From the NCBI GenBank assembly GCA_934754425.1, contig CAKVIN010000005.1, positions 60,934 to 124,933 of the forward strand: a stretch of 64,000 bases of DNA. Direction: 5' to 3'. The notes beneath the pieces were generated by a model. That model was not told the origin of the DNA and did not search any database. It saw only the letters and a list, made by a program, of their open reading frames with translations. This document shows positions 54,851 to 62,696 of this stretch, piece after piece; positions within the stretch are counted from its first letter, which is position 1; every line of letters starts with the position of its first letter. The DNA comes from an uncultured Candidatus Melainabacteria bacterium. Lineage in GTDB: Bacteria > Cyanobacteriota > Vampirovibrionia > Gastranaerophilales > Gastranaerophilaceae. The position numbers and the translations under genes are program-made.

Positions 54851-55327
54851 ATGACTGGACACGATTTAGCCAAAAGCAATAATAACTTACCAGATAAGGC
54901 AGGGCAAAAGCACGAAGTTGCAAGAGTGCCTAGGAGTGGCATAGTGCCTGTTAATAAAGCAAAACAATATCTTGTTAAAGTTGTTAAGAATGTAATTCAA
55001 GTTGGCAGAAATACTTTATTCAGAATTGGCAATAAGTTAGCAAAGATTGATTGGGGCAAAGTCTTTAATGAAGCTATTACGCAGATTAATGAGGAAAGGT
55101 CTGGAAATTATCCGTTTGAAGCATTTAGCTTTACAACGCAAGCAACACAAACACCAAAGCAAGAACAGATAAAGGCTACCAAAGTTGAAAGCATTGAAAC
55201 AAAGAAGGTAAAGCAGATTAAAGCAACAAAGAAACCTAAGCAAATAAGGATTAAGCAGGAAAAGAAACAACTGGAACACAAGAAGAATTTGATGTTACCA
55301 AAGAATAAACGAAAGAACAAAGAATAA
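54851..55327 (+). CDS. Lysine-rich protein of unknown function
   Basis: This 158-residue, very basic protein has an N-terminal part with GIVPVNKAKQYLVKVVKNVI and a Lys/Gln/Thr-rich tail (about 100-158) that looks disordered. It starts four bases after the previous stop and overlaps the next gene by one base (TAATG). It may bind nucleic acid or the acidic membrane surface, but nothing proves this. Confidence 0.65.
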   Translation: MTGHDLAKSNNNLPDKAGQKHEVARVPRSGIVPVNKAKQYLVKVVKNVIQVGRNTLFRIGNKLAKIDWGKVFNEAITQINEERSGNYPFEAFSFTTQATQTPKQEQIKATKVESIETKKVKQIKATKKPKQIRIKQEKKQLEHKKNLMLPKNKRKNKE

Positions 55328-56289
55328 TGGAAGAATATATTAAGCTATTAGATTTGCCAGACGAGTTTGATTTAGATGATTTGAAACGTGCTTACAGAGA
55401 ACACGTCAAGAAATATCACCCAGATAAAGCAGGTAACGAAGCTGAAAGAGTTGGGTTTGAAGCTTTGATGAAGAAATTGAATGAGGCGAATGCAGAACTT
55501 AAAGAGTATCTGGAAAATCATGGCGGTAAATATACCAAAGCAAGTTATAATGATAACTTTAGTAGTGCTGAGGATACTTCCTATAATGATAATTCATCAG
55601 AAGAAACGCAAGAGGAATACCAAGAGGAAACTATTGATGAAGATGTAGAAGAAATGGAAGACGAATTATCTAAGCTAAAGGAAAAATTTGCTGACTTAAA
55701 CGTATCAGAAGCAATTATTGAGATGATTGCATTAATGCTCAATCCGAAAGCTTTATATAAGCTACTGAAAGAAACAAAGATACTCTCATACTTAATAGGT
55801 GGTTGTATTATTGCCTTGATTTTCTACGGCATAGATTCTCATCTAATCAAAGCTAATAATGTTGCTCAACAAAATGAAACAACGCAAGAACAGGTTGCAG
55901 AATCGCAAGCTACAACTACAAGTGAAACTGATTCTACACCTAAAGAAGAAACCTCAATGGAAGAAAACTTTGATAACAACCCAGAGGTACAAGCTTATCT
56001 AGAAAATTTGCATAGGAAAGTCTATAATAATTGGGTGATTCCTACCGATATAAGAAGATTACAATTAGACCATTTTAAAACGGTAGCAGTCTTTAAAATA
56101 TCAAGGGAAGGATACTTGACTGGTGAGCCTAGAATTAAAGAAACTTCTGGCTATGTAAGTGCCGATAAAGCAGCAATAGACGCTATTAAAGACTCTGCAC
56201 CGTTCCCACCATTCCCAAGCGTAATTAAGAAAGAAATTATTGATGTTGAGTTGAATTTTGAAGCAAATAAGAAACCTAATAACCACTAG
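55327..56289 (+). CDS. J-domain / transmembrane / TonB-C fusion protein
   Basis: This is a 320-residue protein. Residues 1-68 are a J domain with H31-P32-D33 (KKYHPDKAG), which stimulates DnaK. An acidic linker leads to one membrane helix (about 152-170, KILSYLIGGCIIALIFYGI). Residues about 217-313 match the C-terminal domain of TonB/TolA (VYNNWVIPTDIRRLQLDHFK, REGYLTGEPRIKETSGYVSA). So a cytoplasmic chaperone-recruiting head is joined to a periplasmic energy-coupling tail. This is the last large gene of the operon. The combination is unusual. Confidence 0.85.
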   Translation: MEEYIKLLDLPDEFDLDDLKRAYREHVKKYHPDKAGNEAERVGFEALMKKLNEANAELKEYLENHGGKYTKASYNDNFSSAEDTSYNDNSSEETQEEYQEETIDEDVEEMEDELSKLKEKFADLNVSEAIIEMIALMLNPKALYKLLKETKILSYLIGGCIIALIFYGIDSHLIKANNVAQQNETTQEQVAESQATTTSETDSTPKEETSMEENFDNNPEVQAYLENLHRKVYNNWVIPTDIRRLQLDHFKTVAVFKISREGYLTGEPRIKETSGYVSADKAAIDAIKDSAPFPPFPSVIKKEIIDVELNFEANKKPNNH

Positions 56290-56315
56290 AACCCTTATAT
56301 ATAACGAGAGAACAA

Positions 56316-56429
56316 ATGTCAAAATTAGCACTATTATTGCCGTTAACGGCAGGCATGTGCAAAGTGTGTGGCTATCAAAATAGAGAAAAACCCCTAATTA
56401 TAACAATTAGAGGCTTTCTTGTGTCTTGA
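56316..56429 (+). CDS. Possible small peptide at operon end
   Basis: This 37-codon frame reads MSKLALLLPLTAGMCKVCGY and so on, with a CxxC. The perfect palindrome TGCCGTTAACGGCA (56338-56351) and a terminator-like hairpin lie inside it. The hairpin inside the frame argues against real coding. Listed as doubtful. Confidence 0.2.
   Translation: MSKLALLLPLTAGMCKVCGYQNREKPLIITIRGFLVS
56389..56415 (+). terminator. Terminator after the peptide operon
   Basis: CCTAATT and AATTAG.GG pair around ATAAC with one mismatch, and CTTTCTT follows. Its sequence resembles the CCCCTAATTA hairpins after the peptide genes. Confidence 0.6.
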
Positions 56430-56444
56430 AGGAGCAACACAATT

Positions 56445-56993
56445 TTATAATTCAAATTGTTTCAACGTGTCTTCAACGTTATCTTGTGTAATACCAATAT
56501 ATCTTAGGGTGATTGAAGGGCTTGAATGGTTGAGTAGGTATTGTAGAATTGCAACATCATGAAAAGTTTGATAATGATGATATCCAAAAGTCTTGCGTAA
56601 AGTATGTGTGCCGACATTATCCGTAATTTGTGCCTTCTTACAGGCTTGATTAATAATCATATAAGCCATTACTCTTGAAATAGGTTTATTTTCACCGTTC
56701 CTACTTTTGAACAGATAATCACTATCGGCTTTTCCTCTTATGTACTCATCAATCATAGATTGTAAATTACCAAGCAAAGGAAAACGTTTAATCTTGCCTG
56801 TTTTCTGCTCTTTTACTTCAACATGTGATTTGCCCTTAACATCACTAATCTTTAGTTTGAGCAAATCTGATATTCGTAATCCAGTATTAATTCCCATTGT
56901 GAACAAGAGTATATCTCTTGTTCCAGATTCTTTCAAATACGATTTGATTTCTTCAATCTTATTCTTATCTCTTATCGGTTGAACGTATTTCAT
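56445..56993 (-). CDS. Second short tyrosine recombinase
   Basis: This 182-residue paralogue of the 50631-51194 protein has the same catalytic-only plan: NTGLRISDLLKLK, EQKTGKIKRFP, HTLRKTFGYHHY, HSSPSITLRYIGI. It is on the opposite strand at the other side of the cargo. Upstream (57013-57024 and 57144-57155) the word TTGTGTTAAATT is repeated directly, perhaps a binding site. It may invert or excise the cargo, or be a domesticated regulator. Confidence 0.87.
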   Translation of the reverse strand: MKYVQPIRDKNKIEEIKSYLKESGTRDILLFTMGINTGLRISDLLKLKISDVKGKSHVEVKEQKTGKIKRFPLLGNLQSMIDEYIRGKADSDYLFKSRNGENKPISRVMAYMIINQACKKAQITDNVGTHTLRKTFGYHHYQTFHDVAILQYLLNHSSPSITLRYIGITQDNVEDTLKQFEL

Positions 56994-57204
56994 TTGTACC
57001 TCATTTCTTACTTTGTGTTAAATTCAATTTACTGTTTAGAACCAATGTGTTTAATTGAAAGTGTTTTCTTGTTTGTTTAATTGGCTATATCGTCAGCGTG
57101 GCTTATAATTCAGCCAAATGACGTAAGTTTAACAAAATATACATTGTGTTAAATTGGTTGGTGAAATTTCAATCTTTCATGAAACTTTACCCCCTGCGAC
57201 ACAA

Positions 57205-57501
57205 TCATAATTTATACACTAACAAATCTACCCCATAAGGTTTGATATACATTATTGCCTCGGCTTTCTTCTTAAACTTAAATATTAGGTTCATGTCTTT
57301 TGTTACCTTGTATGGTTTAAGTCCATATTGCTTGAGTTCATCTATCATCAAATCTTTGTACAATTTGAAACTGTTAGGTTCGTGTTTATGGCAATATTTA
57401 TAGAAAGACAAAACAATCTCTGAACATTCCTTCTTAACCTTTTCCAACTGCTCAACGAACTCGTTAAACGTGTCTATTCTAATCTTTTCTGTTTCTTCCA
57501 T
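57205..57501 (-). CDS. Small unknown element protein
   Basis: This 98-residue, charged, mostly helical protein has the segments FNEFVEQLEKVKKECSEIVL and MYIKPYGVDLLVYKL at the end. No domain is recognised. It lies downstream of the 57559-57849 gene on the same strand with 57 bases between them. Confidence 0.6.
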   Translation of the reverse strand: MEETEKIRIDTFNEFVEQLEKVKKECSEIVLSFYKYCHKHEPNSFKLYKDLMIDELKQYGLKPYKVTKDMNLIFKFKKKAEAIMYIKPYGVDLLVYKL

Positions 57502-57558
57502 TGTGTAATTCCTTAACTGTTACCATTAGAACCCCAAGAGGGGTAGGGGATTACTCCC

Positions 57559-57849
57559 CTAAGAAATTGTAAACTTACGATAATTAGTCTGTTTGATAAA
57601 CGCATTATATAATTCCAAATACTTTTTCTTGAAAGCTGATGTATTAAAGTTGTTTCTTACAATATTCGAGAATCTAACTGTATATGCCCCAACTTGTAAT
57701 TCTTCTATACCTGCCTCATCAAGTAACTTCTTAATTTCGGCTTCCTTTTCTTCTTTAAGTTCTTTCAACTCTTCAAGTTTAGATTCAATGCCTTTGATAA
57801 GTTTGATTTCGTTTTCAAGGTTCAAATTAGTTGTAATTACTTTGTTCAT
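57559..57849 (-). CDS. Small coiled-coil element protein
   Basis: This is a 96-residue protein. Residues about 10-48 are a Glu/Lys/Leu coiled coil. The C-terminal part (VGAYTVRFSNIVRNNFNTSA, then KKKYLELYNAFIKQTNYRKF) has the shape seen at the end of some phage proteins of the Gp157 type. That link is only a pattern impression. A good AGGAGCAACAAC site precedes the ATG. Confidence 0.6.
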   Translation of the reverse strand: MNKVITTNLNLENEIKLIKGIESKLEELKELKEEKEAEIKKLLDEAGIEELQVGAYTVRFSNIVRNNFNTSAFKKKYLELYNAFIKQTNYRKFTIS

Positions 57850-58148
57850 GTTGTTGCTCCTTTGTTTAATTTGTATCTACTAAAGAAGTAACGGCCGTTC
57901 CTTATGCTCACATAATAGGCCATTTTCTTGAACATTGCAGCCCCAATTTAACAAATGCTGCAATATGTAAAATTCCTGCAGCAAAACGTTACAAAACCGC
58001 TCTAACACTTGACAAGACATGAAAAATACTGAAACATCAAGATAGAGATACATGGACGGCATTATTTCAATGTTCCATAGAACTCCCATACTGAAAAACG
58101 AAATTCTCATTAAGTTTACGTATTGTAATGCCCAAAGGAGAAATACAA

Positions 58149-58196
58149 ATGAAACAACTAGTAATCGGCTTATCAATTGGACTAGCGATTGGTTAG
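58149..58196 (+). pseudogene. Truncated start of a lost membrane protein gene
   Basis: A near-ideal ribosome binding site (AAAGGAGAAATACAA) precedes 15 codons for a hydrophobic peptide and a TAG. The arm-type repeats begin 30 bases later. It could also be a real micro-peptide. Confidence 0.25.
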
Positions 58197-58226
58197 TTAG
58201 AATAAATAACTATTCAATTTCAACTT

Positions 58227-58247
58227 TTGGTAACGGCTTGGTAACGA
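58227..58247 (+). repeat. Right arm-type repeats (TTGGTAACG x2)
   Basis: TTGGTAACGG at 58227-58236 and TTGGTAACGA at 58238-58247 start 11 bases apart, in the same orientation as the left pair. They lie 113 bases inside attR. Confidence 0.7.
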
Positions 58248-58359
58248 AAGCTATTATATTGATTCAAATTGTCAAATTCTTCAAATTAAGTAAAGCCGAA
58301 AATACTACATTTATCAAGACTATTAACCTTATCAAATAGCTCAAATGCAGCGTTAAATA

Positions 58360-58405
58360 CCTTTCACGGTGTAGACAGCGATTCGAATTCGCTTGGGGGT
58401 ACCAT
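58360..58405 (+). repeat. attR of the integrative element
   Basis: Exact 46-bp copy of the tRNA-Glu 3' end, with no 5' half, so it is not a working tRNA. It is the displaced original host sequence. Confidence 0.93.
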
Positions 58406-58410
58406 TTAAT

Positions 58411-58435
58411 AAGCCACGAATAACGTGGCTTTTTT
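58411..58435 (+). terminator. Original host terminator of tRNA-Glu
   Basis: AAGCCACG (58411-58418) and CGTGGCTT (58424-58431) pair around AATAA, with a T-run. It lies right after attR, where the tRNA-Glu terminator would have been before integration. Confidence 0.88.
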
Positions 58436-59292
58436 AGTGTTTATTTTTTAAAATATACATTATGACTACGTTCTAGTTAGTATTAGGCAAGAAAGCCCTA
58501 TTATATCTACCTTTTAGAGCTGTTTATTTTTTGAAAATTTCTAAAAATTTTGCTTAGCGGCAACAAAAGTGGTAATAAAAAAAGTTACTCAGAAAAATTC
58601 TAACATTTGCACAGAACCCTATAACCCTCTCGTAGTCTAATTTCGGACTATTGTAAATAAAAGTCCGAAGTGGCAACGCAGTGGCAACATTAACAATCTT
58701 GCCACTACAAAATGTTAATAATCAAAATAGTCGTAAAAACTGTCATTGATACTATTTTAGACGATATTACATGATAATATAATAATTCCGAACCTTGAAA
58801 ACCATCAACAAAAAATGTTAGGTTGAAATTTTTTTTAGATAAAATATATTAGCTTTATTTTGTCACTACTCACGCGAGTTTCTAGAAAATTAGAGTTCTA
58901 ATTGCAGAAACTATGCAATTATGCTTAAACACTCCTGCAAATACACGTCACCGGCCTCTCTGGGAATATTTTGTTATAGTTACTGGATGAAGTTTTTATT
59001 AGGTAAAGATTCAGAGCTTTTTGTAATGTTCACATTAATGCTGGTATTTTGCCACAATCTTGCCACAAAGTTAGGTTTAAACTTCGTTAGCCTAGTTTTC
59101 CCTCCGGTAATTTTTTATTATCAAAAGTTGAGAAGAAACTGTTGAAATTCTAATATTGAAGTTTTAAAAGTATATCTAACAAGAAATAAATTTATCATTT
59201 TTTTAAGAAAAGTCTGACAATTATGTTTGGCGCGATTTTGTATTTATTTATTTTGATAAAACTTTGCAAGCTTTTGTCTAAATATAAACTCA
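58436..59292. repeat. Remnant region with GTGGCAAC paired repeats
   Basis: About 860 bases without a convincing gene. GTGGCAAC occurs at 58670 and 58681, 11 bases apart, and inverted as TTGCCAC at 59049 and 59060, again 11 apart. A single inverted TTGCCACT lies at 58699 and a degenerate pair near 58558-58575. TTCGGACT (58642-58649) and AGTCCGAA (58662-58669) form a hairpin. The layout is like the arm sites of the live element but with another word, so it is probably the empty shell of a lost element. Confidence 0.55.
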
Positions 59293-60534
59293 TTAGAAAC
59301 TTATTATTTCATTGAATAAATTTATTGCAAAATTATCACTCATGCCGGAAATAAAATCTATGATTGCGTTTTGATAAGATTTGTTGTCTGAAATATCATA
59401 TATACAAGTGTTTTTCAATTTAAGTTCTTCTCGTGCTTCAAGATTATAATTAGAATATTTAACTAACCATTCCTCAAAATTCTTTATCAAAAGCGGATAC
59501 AATTTTTGCTCATCTTCAAGCGAGTCTTTTATTCCTTTTTCAAAATATTCATCAAGTTTATTAAAAATAGTGGTTAATACCAATTTTGAGTATGCCTTAA
59601 ATGGTTCAAGTCGAGGGTGTCTATAAATATTTTTATAATTAAAGTCCTTGATTGTTTTCATCATATTATAACATTCGTCTGAAAAACAAAATCCTGTTTC
59701 AGGAGATGAATTTTGACAAAGGTCTATAATAAACTTATGCATTAAAACCGTTGTATTTATTTCTGAAACCTTAACGTCTGGATAAGTTTGCTGAATAATT
59801 GTTTCTAAATCTTTTGTTTGTTCGTGTGTCAAAATTCCGTATGACATAGCATCTTCAATATCACGCCCAATGTATCCGATTTTATCTGCAATTTTTACAA
59901 CGCAACCTTCATAAGTGTAAGCACCCTGTTTCCCACCTTTTTTAATATCATTCAAATCAATTGCTTCATTTCTTGGTTTTAAAGATTTTTCATCAACTTC
60001 TCCACAGTGACAAACAATTCCATCTCTTACGGCATAAGTCAAATCCAAATTCTGTTGAAAACCTTCGTAATCAGGTAGTGTTTCGATTTCGTCAATAAAA
60101 TGCAGGCTGTTTCTTTCGTGCCAAAAATCATTCAATTCGTATTCTTTTGCTAAATCTCTTAAAATATATTCACCCTGATGCCCGAAAGGTGCGTGTCCGA
60201 TATCATGTCCTAAAGCAATTGCTTTAACTAAATCCAAGTTTAGGTTTAGAAATTTGGCAATAGTTTCAGCAACGGACGCAACGTGTGTAACGTGTTCAAT
60301 TCTGGTACAAATATGGTCATTGTGCGGTGCAAAAAATACTTGTGTTTTGTTTTTCAAGCGACGATAACCGTTAGAGTGCAAGATTCTATGCGCATCTCTT
60401 TCAAATGGAGTTCTTAAATCATAATCTTTTTTGTAGATTTTCACTTTTCTCGCTATTGCTTGTTCCCATTTGGGGTTATTTTCATCCATTTTTACCCCAG
60501 AAAAATCCGGAAAGTTTAATTTTTGTTCTTTCAT
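59293..60534 (-). CDS. dgt: Deoxyguanosinetriphosphate triphosphohydrolase-like protein
   Basis: This 413-residue HD-domain enzyme splits dGTP (or other dNTPs) to nucleoside and triphosphate. Metal ligands are H81 (RIEHVTHV), H110-D111 (ALGHDIGHAPFGHQGE) and the distal D in KIADKIGYIGRDIEDA. The length fits the shorter dGTPase type. Such enzymes keep dNTP balance, and some starve phages of dNTPs. No partner gene is coupled to it. Confidence 0.93.
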   Translation of the reverse strand: MKEQKLNFPDFSGVKMDENNPKWEQAIARKVKIYKKDYDLRTPFERDAHRILHSNGYRRLKNKTQVFFAPHNDHICTRIEHVTHVASVAETIAKFLNLNLDLVKAIALGHDIGHAPFGHQGEYILRDLAKEYELNDFWHERNSLHFIDEIETLPDYEGFQQNLDLTYAVRDGIVCHCGEVDEKSLKPRNEAIDLNDIKKGGKQGAYTYEGCVVKIADKIGYIGRDIEDAMSYGILTHEQTKDLETIIQQTYPDVKVSEINTTVLMHKFIIDLCQNSSPETGFCFSDECYNMMKTIKDFNYKNIYRHPRLEPFKAYSKLVLTTIFNKLDEYFEKGIKDSLEDEQKLYPLLIKNFEEWLVKYSNYNLEAREELKLKNTCIYDISDNKSYQNAIIDFISGMSDNFAINLFNEIISF

Positions 60535-60604
60535 ATAAAATCCTTAAATTTGATACTACTTAGATATATCACAAATTGTTGTTTATGCCAATAAAATTAA
60601 GCAT

Positions 60605-61147
60605 TTAGTTGATTAATGTTTCTATTGTCTTGATATAAATCTCATCTTGAAGATTTAATACGTTGTCATAAGTTACGTTGATTAATTGTTTGTAATCTAT
60701 ATTAGCAACAACTTTTACCGGACAAAGTTGTTGAATAGTTTTCAAAGTGAGTTTTGATAGATTCACTTTATGTTCTCCTTCAATATCGAATGGCAAATTC
60801 GTTATCAATTGAACATTTTTATTATAGTTAATCAATAATTCAATCAATTTTGGTGTAGCGCCTAAAGTTGTTCCTCCGCCTAAAGGTGCTATAACTACAA
60901 TATTATTGAAATCTTGAACGGCTTTTAATATTTCGTCTTTATTTTCTTTTAGGGCAGCTTGCCCTAATTCAATATCACCACCCGCAGAATACGTTCCGCA
61001 ACAAATAGCACCAATTCTTAATCCGGCATATTTTTCTATAACTTTTAAATCCGTATCAATAAAAAGTTTAGCAATATCATTATTTACTTTTGATAAAATT
61101 TTACAGCCGGCAAAGCCAATGCCGATAAATAATAAATCTTGTTTCAT
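60605..61147 (-). CDS. Short FtsZ/tubulin-like GTPase-domain protein
   Basis: This 180-residue protein matches only the N-terminal nucleotide domain of FtsZ: GIGFAGCKIL, FIDTDLKVI, the AGGDIELGQAALKENKDEI segment, the PLGGGTTLGATP glycine loop and LITNLPFDIEGEHK. The usual GGGTGTG loop is changed to GGGTTLG. The chain ends where the central helix of FtsZ would finish, so the catalytic T7 loop and the C-terminal domain are missing. It could bind nucleotide or cap filaments but not hydrolyse GTP on its own. The stop is clean, and a GGAAAC-type site precedes the start. Confidence 0.82.
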   Translation of the reverse strand: MKQDLLFIGIGFAGCKILSKVNNDIAKLFIDTDLKVIEKYAGLRIGAICCGTYSAGGDIELGQAALKENKDEILKAVQDFNNIVVIAPLGGGTTLGATPKLIELLINYNKNVQLITNLPFDIEGEHKVNLSKLTLKTIQQLCPVKVVANIDYKQLINVTYDNVLNLQDEIYIKTIETLIN

Positions 61148-61176
61148 GATTGTTTCCTTTTTATCTATACAAATAT

Positions 61177-61277
61177 AATAGTCTATTGATATGTCAAATT
61201 AGGACATGTTTTTATATAGATGAGACTATTATATAATTTGCTGTGAAGAAGTGAACTAAACGTCCTAATTTGACGTA
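61177..61277. promoter_or_regulatory. Divergent control region with paired dyads
   Basis: GTCAAATTAGGAC (61193-61205) is an exact inverse of GTCCTAATTTGAC (61262-61274). Each is also a small dyad: ATGTC-N7-GACAT and ACGTC-N7-GACGT. AATAGTCT (61177-61184) and AGACTATT (61223-61230) form another inverted pair. They lie between the FtsZ-like gene and the DUF1643 gene, so one regulator could control both. Confidence 0.65.
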
Positions 61278-61322
61278 GTAAAAGATTACAATGAATATTG
61301 ACAAATTGAAGTAGGAGTTATT

Positions 61323-61979
61323 ATGCAAAGCAAAACAATAAAAAAGAACAGTACAACAGTAACCTTTCAAGGTGCTTGGGGAAATGAAATAGACTCTGTT
61401 TATAAAGAAAAATTAAAAGTAGATGGAATAGCTTATAAATACAGAACTTACTATAAAACTGTTTGGGATGAATCCAAAGAGAATTTACTTACATTTATTA
61501 TGCTTAATCCAAGTACAGCTGACCAATATTCTAATGATCCTTCTGTTAACAATTGTATAAAAATTGCAAAAAAATGTGGAAATTACAATGGAATTGAAGT
61601 TTTAAATGTCTATTCTCTTAGACATCCTAATTATTCAAAAATAGTTAATTATATAAAAAATGGTAAAGGGAATCCGAATGATATAGTTTATCAGGCTAAA
61701 TGCAAAAATGTTGTACTCGCTTGGGGGAATAAAAAAGTGGAATTAAATAAAGAACTAAAAGAAATGATTCTGGGAGCTGAACATATATATATTTTAGGGG
61801 CAATGGAGCCAAACAAGATAAATAAAGACTTTGTGGATAACTATAATAAAAACAAATTAAACCAAATTCGACATCCTGATAATAGAGCTTGGACAAGACT
61901 TGGTAGTATAGATAATGCCGGATTATTTGAAATAGACAAGGATAAATATAAAAACAAGGTTATAGAAAGATTACACTAA
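61323..61979 (+). CDS. DUF1643 family protein
   Basis: This 218-residue protein has the DUF1643 hallmark LLTFIMLNPSTADQYSNDPS followed by NCIKIAKKCGNYNGIEVLNV and SLRHPN. The biochemical role of the family is unknown, and many members lie on phages or islands. The GGAGTT before the ATG is a usable site. A CHC2 zinc-finger gene follows 23 bases later. Confidence 0.9.
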   Translation: MQSKTIKKNSTTVTFQGAWGNEIDSVYKEKLKVDGIAYKYRTYYKTVWDESKENLLTFIMLNPSTADQYSNDPSVNNCIKIAKKCGNYNGIEVLNVYSLRHPNYSKIVNYIKNGKGNPNDIVYQAKCKNVVLAWGNKKVELNKELKEMILGAEHIYILGAMEPNKINKDFVDNYNKNKLNQIRHPDNRAWTRLGSIDNAGLFEIDKDKYKNKVIERLH

Positions 61980-62002
61980 ACTAAAGAATAAGGAACTAAA
62001 AA

Positions 62003-62272
62003 ATGTCAGACATAGAAGAAAAATTAAAACAACAGCTTGATATTATTGAAACAATATCTCAATATACAACATTAGAACAAAAAGGTAGTCACTGTTGGGG
62101 CTGTTGTCCTTTTCATGAAGATTTAAGGCCTTCTATGTCTGTTAATCCCGAACGTAAGCAATTCAAATGCTTTGCTTGTGGTGCAAATGGCGATGTGATT
62201 ACTTTTTTAGCTAATATCAATCATAAAAGCAGAAAAGATATGATTGATATTTTATCTAAATATAATGGTTGA
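62003..62272 (+). CDS. Stand-alone CHC2 zinc-finger (primase-type) protein
   Basis: This 89-residue protein is just the zinc-binding part of DnaG primase: CWGCCPFHEDLRPSMSVNP, then KQFKCFACGANGDVITFLA. The ligands are a Cys/His pair in the first part and the CxxC in the second. There is no TOPRIM domain, so it cannot make primers alone. It may load on single-stranded DNA or regulate priming. It is cotranscribed with the DUF1643 gene. Confidence 0.88.
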   Translation: MSDIEEKLKQQLDIIETISQYTTLEQKGSHCWGCCPFHEDLRPSMSVNPERKQFKCFACGANGDVITFLANINHKSRKDMIDILSKYNG

Positions 62273-62284
62273 TTGTAAACATAA

Positions 62285-62611
62285 TTATAGAGCAAGCTTT
62301 TTATTCTGTTTTTGCTCAAACGGAATTATATTAGACAATTCTTTTTCTATTTTGTGTTCTTGAGCTAGTAAATCTAAATTCGCCTGTAATCTCAAAAAAT
62401 ACCCTTTGCTTAAACCAAAATATTTGGTAAGTCTTAAATCGGTATCAGCGGTTATACCACGTTGTCCTCTTACAATAGCATTGATTCTATTAGTGGGAAC
62501 GCCAATTGCGGTCGCAATAGCATTCTGAGAAATTCCTAATGGCTCTAAGAATTCTTCATTTAATACTTCTCCGATATGTGGAACAGGTATAAATTTATTA
62601 TTGCTAGTCAT
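62285..62611 (-). CDS. higA: HigA antitoxin of the second HigBA pair
   Basis: This 108-residue XRE-type protein begins MTSNNKFIPVPHIGEVLNEE. The helix-turn-helix is at about 28-68 (ISQNAIATAIGVPTNRINAI ... LRLTKYFGLSKGYFLRLQ). It has its own promoter between toxin and antitoxin, and an AAGGAGG site. It should neutralise the HigB encoded at 62697-62981. Confidence 0.92.
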   Translation of the reverse strand: MTSNNKFIPVPHIGEVLNEEFLEPLGISQNAIATAIGVPTNRINAIVRGQRGITADTDLRLTKYFGLSKGYFLRLQANLDLLAQEHKIEKELSNIIPFEQKQNKKLAL

Positions 62612-62630
62612 AATTGACCTCCTTACTTAT

Positions 62631-62659
62631 ATTATATATTACGTACAACGTAATATCAA
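62631..62659 (-). promoter_or_regulatory. Dedicated higA promoter with operator in the spacer
   Basis: On the minus strand TTGATA (62659-62654) and TATAAT (62636-62631) are 17 bases apart. The dyad ATTACGT-TGT-ACGTAAT (62638-62654) fills the spacer. AAGGAGG then precedes higA. This makes more antitoxin than toxin. Confidence 0.82.
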
Positions 62660-62696
62660 GAGCTAGAGAAAAATTTTGTTACTTTAAATTATAAAA

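Larger units (their letters stand above)
57850..58359. other. Right-end noncoding region of the element
   Basis: This 510-base stretch runs from the coiled-coil gene to attR. It holds a 15-codon frame (58149-58196) with a strong AAAGGAG site, MKQLVIGLSIGLAIG, then a stop; it may be the cut start of a lost gene. The TTGGTAACG pair follows at 58227. Longer open frames across it are not convincing. Confidence 0.5.
43761..58405. mobile_element. 14.6-kb integrative element at tRNA-Glu
   Basis: The element is bounded by a 46-bp direct repeat of the tRNA-Glu 3' end. Paired TTGGTAACG repeats lie inside each end. In order it carries an XRE repressor, excisionase, integrase, three unknown genes, a Rep-like gene, a TPR gene, a short tyrosine recombinase, a toxin-antitoxin pair, the peptide/radical-SAM operon, a second short recombinase (reverse strand) and two small genes. 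No clear relaxase, coupling protein or capsid gene is present. It is therefore an integrative mobilisable element or a phage-plasmid-like satellite that needs help to transfer. The J-domain/TonB-C gene is part of its cargo. Confidence 0.9.

Noticed and set aside
56316..56429. Third cysteine-containing peptide as another RiPP precursor
   Set aside because: It shares no sequence with the two precursor peptides and contains the operon terminator; kept only as a low-confidence frame.
57880..58339. Two overlapping open frames on opposite strands
   Set aside because: They cover arm-type repeats, have odd composition and no good start sites. The region is better read as noncoding end DNA.
58921..59145. 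74-codon open frame with hydrophobic stretches
   Set aside because: It crosses the TTGCCAC repeats, has no ribosome binding site and reads like chance coding in AT-rich DNA.
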